Of a DNA stretch of 8,882 nt, positions 7,101-8,882 are shown in pieces; position 1 is the first letter of the stretch, and every line of letters begins with the position of its first letter. Below the pieces are notes generated by a model. It did no database searches. It was not told the DNA's origin and saw nothing but the letters and a program-made list of their open reading frames with translations. The stretch comes from CAZSNH01 sp052388455 (lineage in GTDB: Bacteria > Pseudomonadota > Alphaproteobacteria > Rhizobiales > Hyphomicrobiaceae): NCBI GenBank assembly GCA_052388455.1, contig JBQTIA010000037.1, positions 1 through 8,882 of the forward strand. Reading direction: 5' to 3'. Position numbers and translations under genes: made by a program.

Positions 7101-7661
7101 ATGACGTCTTCTACTTCCGGCTCCGGTGGCGAGCATCTCGCTCGAAAGAGCGATGTCACTCGGCAACGGAAAGGGCTGCCCCCGCTGCGCGACGTGCTGA
7201 TCGTCGAAGATGAAAACATGGACGCGGACCGCCTGAAAGCGACGCTCCGCGTGATGTTCGGCTACGACCTTGAGGTCCGCCGCGCCGCTACGCTCGCCAG
7301 CGCGCTCGACAGCATCATCGCGGGCAAGCCCGAGATCGTGTTTCTCGATGACGTGCTGAAGCCGAGCGACAACGCCTCGCAGACCATCCCCTATCTCCGC
7401 CGCGCCGAATACGTCGGGCCGATCGTCGTGGTCAGCGGCCAGGTGACGCGCAGCCGGCGAAATGCGCTGCTCGCCGCCGGCGCCACCGATGTCATCCACA
7501 AGGACGAGATGGACAGCGTCCGGCTCACCGAGGCACTGCTGCGCGTCTTCGCGCCTGACGACGAAACCCGCAAAAAGCGCGACAGCTCCGGTGAAGTGCC
7601 AGAGCCGGGCAAGCCAAAAGCCTCCGCCAAATCTCCGTCTGCCGGCAAGCCGCGCGGCTGA
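7101..7661 (+). CDS. stand-alone response-regulator receiver protein
   Basis: A 186-residue protein with one receiver domain (about 30-150) and no DNA-binding or enzymatic output. The acidic pocket is E36 and D37 in DVLIVEDEN. The phosphoacceptor is most likely D83 in VFLDDVLKP, with D84 directly after it as an alternative. S112 in VVVSGQ and K134 in IHKDE complete the active site. The text after the phosphoacceptor, KPSDNASQTIPYLRR, departs from the usual MPxxDG and may mark a distinct subfamily. About 30 hydrophilic residues precede the domain and a 36-residue tail rich in Lys, Pro and Ser follows, probably disordered. The gene lies 257 bp after the kinase in the same direction, so it is the obvious cognate partner. 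It likely works by protein contact, like CheY or RomR, or as a phosphate relay. AGGA precedes the ATG by 8 bases. Confidence 0.9.
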   Translation: MTSSTSGSGGEHLARKSDVTRQRKGLPPLRDVLIVEDENMDADRLKATLRVMFGYDLEVRRAATLASALDSIIAGKPEIVFLDDVLKPSDNASQTIPYLRRAEYVGPIVVVSGQVTRSRRNALLAAGATDVIHKDEMDSVRLTEALLRVFAPDDETRKKRDSSGEVPEPGKPKASAKSPSAGKPRG

Positions 7662-7892
7662 CACCGGAGCCATTGAGCCGCCTATGCGGGCCTTTGCCTA
7701 ATTGAACGGTTGTCAGTATCCTCGGCGCTTTTTTGCCGACGAGCTTTCGCACTCATGCGCCTCGGCCACATGCCGACCAAATCCGGTGGATGTTCCGCGG
7801 TCGCATGTCGCGGTGCACAATTTCTGCCTTTCTTTCGTACCCCCTGTGTGTTGGAAAGCGGTCCAATCCAAACAACATCAGGACGTTGCCTC

Positions 7893-8141
7893 ATGAAGTT
7901 CGTGACTTGTCTGGTTTTGTGCGTTGCGCTGAGCTCGACCGCCGTGCGGGCCGTCGAGGAGTACACGCTGCCGCCCGAGGTGACGCCGGCCCTGCGCGCC
8001 GCGTGCGAGGGCGATGTCCGGCGTCTGTGCATCGGGACACATCCGACGGTGGCCAAGGTCAAGAGTTGCGTTGCCGCCAAATTCCTTCAGCTTGGCAAGC
8101 GGTGCCAGGTGCAGCTCGCGCTCGCCGGCTTCAAGCGCTGA
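7893..8141 (+). CDS. small secreted Cys-rich (GLG1-like repeat) protein
   Basis: An 82-residue precursor. Residues 1-20 form a Sec signal peptide (MKFVTCLVLCVALSSTAVRA). The mature part has four cysteines, C38, C46, C59 and C71, in the order C-x7-C-x12-C-x11-C, with the context CEGDVRRLC, VKSCVAAKF and LGKRCQ. This fits a single Cys-rich GLG1-type repeat, a short periplasmic protein type common in Bradyrhizobium and relatives; two disulfides are expected. Its role is unknown. AGGA lies 9 bases before the ATG at 7893; longer forms starting at 7710 would hide the signal peptide and were rejected. The 231-bp upstream gap probably carries its promoter, but no strong match was seen. The glutathione S-transferase gene follows after 11 bp. 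Confidence 0.8.
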   Translation: MKFVTCLVLCVALSSTAVRAVEEYTLPPEVTPALRAACEGDVRRLCIGTHPTVAKVKSCVAAKFLQLGKRCQVQLALAGFKR

Positions 8142-8152
8142 GGACCAATCAT

Positions 8153-8788
8153 ATGGCTCGCTACCGGCTGCACGGCTTCATGCAATCGGGCAACGTCTAT
8201 AAAATCGCGCTCTATCTCCAGTGCGCCGGGCTCGAATGGGAGCCGGTGGTCGTCGAAGTGTTCGGCGGGGAGGCGCGCTCCGCCGCTTGGCGGGCGAGCG
8301 TCAACGAGATGGGCGAGGTTCCCGTTCTCGAAGCGGAAGGGCGCAAGCTCACGCAATCGGGTGCGATCTTGACGTGGCTCGCGGACCACACGGGTCGGTT
8401 CGCGCCGCAGACGGCCGATGAGCGCGAAGAAGTTTTGCGCTGGATCCTCTACGACAACTATCGCTTCACGAACTATATCGCGACGCGCCGCTTCCTGAAG
8501 TGCTTCGGTCCCGAGGCTCCTCATCCCGCCGTGCTGGATTTTTTCAAGATGCGGGCGGACGGTGCGCTGGGCGTGGTCGACACGCATCTGGCGACGAGGC
8601 GGTTCATGCTCGGCGACCGCGTGACGGTCGCCGACTTCTCTCTCGTCGGATACCTGTTCTTTCCGCAGGAGGAGACCGGCTACGATCTGGCGGTCTCGCA
8701 TCCACATATCCATGCCTGGCGCGAGCGCATGACAGCGCTGCCGGGGTGGAAGCACCCGTCGTCCGTGAAGAACGGCGTTGTTAGTTAG
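8153..8788 (+). CDS. glutathione S-transferase family protein
   Basis: A 211-residue protein of normal length for the family. The N-terminal thioredoxin-like domain (about 1-82) starts RYRLHGFMQSGNVYKIALYL, where S12 is the likely catalytic residue near glutathione. The cis-proline is P57 in GEVPVLE, and Q68-S69 in LTQSGAIL match the glutathione gamma-glutamyl binding pair. The helical C-terminal domain (about 90-205) carries the N-capping box TVADFSL with D161, and the common LPGWKHP-type ending. It probably conjugates or reduces an electrophile with glutathione in the cytoplasm; no substrate can be named. AGGA at 8141-8144 overlaps the stop of the preceding gene and lies 8 bases before the ATG, so the two genes are likely co-translated. 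Confidence 0.92.
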   Translation: MARYRLHGFMQSGNVYKIALYLQCAGLEWEPVVVEVFGGEARSAAWRASVNEMGEVPVLEAEGRKLTQSGAILTWLADHTGRFAPQTADEREEVLRWILYDNYRFTNYIATRRFLKCFGPEAPHPAVLDFFKMRADGALGVVDTHLATRRFMLGDRVTVADFSLVGYLFFPQEETGYDLAVSHPHIHAWRERMTALPGWKHPSSVKNGVVS

Positions 8789-8882
8789 GCGGTCTGCAGG
8801 CGCATCGCCGCGGCTGGTCGCGTCGCAATCATGACCAGGAGCAAGGCACACCAAAGCTGCCTCAGCCAGGCGGCGAGGCGGC
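8785..8882 (-). CDS. possible C-terminal end of a convergent gene (3' end only)
   Basis: Read on the minus strand, an open frame enters from the right edge and ends at a TAA at 8785-8787, overlapping the stop of the glutathione S-transferase gene. Its 31 codons have high third-position GC and encode a hydrophobic stretch (LWCALLLVMIATRPAAAM), like a membrane helix. It is too short to identify and could be chance in high-GC DNA. Confidence 0.2.
   Translation of the reverse strand, partial: RLAAWLRQLWCALLLVMIATRPAAAMRLQTA

Noticed and set aside
7081..7105. GGATCGAACCC, which reads as a tRNA T-loop (GGGTTCGATCC) on the minus strand
   Set aside because: The flanking bases do not form the T stem or an acceptor stem, and the rest of the tRNA would fall in the receiver gene without a cloverleaf.
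7648..7659. Palindrome AGCCGCGCGGCT at the end of the receiver gene
   Set aside because: It is short, GC-only in its core and overlaps coding sequence and stop codon; chance is likely at this base composition.
7655..7672. CTGACACCGGA, also found beside the palindrome near 138-149
   Set aside because: Only 11 bases are shared, the palindrome arms are absent, and such matches are expected by chance in high-GC DNA.
7722..7739. Hairpin with a T-run after the receiver gene (TCGGC with GCCGA)
   Set aside because: The T-run lies in the loop, not after the stem, and the stem is only 5 bp, so it does not fit an intrinsic terminator.

Overview
The window looks like chromosomal DNA from a high-GC alphaproteobacterium, most likely in the Hyphomicrobiales (Rhizobiales). 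Codons strongly prefer G or C in the third position. The fused indolepyruvate ferredoxin oxidoreductase, the small Cys-rich secreted protein and the gene packing also fit that group. The genus cannot be fixed from the sequence alone. The first ~90-110 bases are abnormally C-rich and look like a poor-quality contig end.

Layout. (1) Positions 1-1506 (+) hold the C-terminal part of an indolepyruvate (2-oxoacid) ferredoxin oxidoreductase, cut by the window edge, with a perfect 12-bp inverted repeat inside its linker. (2) Positions 1556-2338 (-) hold a secreted, probably periplasmic protein of unknown function that converges on the oxidoreductase. (3) Positions 2339-2654 form a divergent intergenic region with a candidate promoter and a pair of 14-bp direct repeats spaced 21 bp apart. 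(4) Positions 2655-7661 (+) form a five-gene signalling cluster: a small coiled-coil protein; a large single-pass inner-membrane protein with a cytoplasmic N-terminal half and a periplasmic BON / coiled-coil / OmpA part; a Ras/Rab-like small GTPase; a soluble histidine kinase; and a stand-alone receiver protein. (5) Positions 7893-8788 (+) hold a short Cys-rich secreted protein and, 11 bp later, a glutathione S-transferase-like protein. A possible gene end on the minus strand reaches the right edge.

The cluster in (4) is the point of interest. The membrane protein can grip peptidoglycan with its OmpA domain and reaches the cytoplasm through one transmembrane helix. Its cytoplasmic half contains a region that resembles a longin/roadblock domain, a fold known to bind small GTPases. 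The GTPase has a Ras-like P-loop, switch I, NKxD and SAR motifs, but its G3 motif reads WDTDGN instead of WDTAGQ. The start codons of the GTPase and kinase genes overlap the preceding genes, so these proteins are probably made together. The kinase has no membrane segment, so it cannot sense the envelope directly; the receiver protein has no DNA-binding output. I infer a signalling chain from the cell wall through the membrane protein and GTPase to a kinase/receiver pair. It is loosely analogous to MglA-MglB-RomR of Myxococcus but built from different parts. The first small protein and the membrane protein share an LLF-x5-RE motif near the N-terminus, a possible common docking element. All functional links are inferred from domains and gene order.
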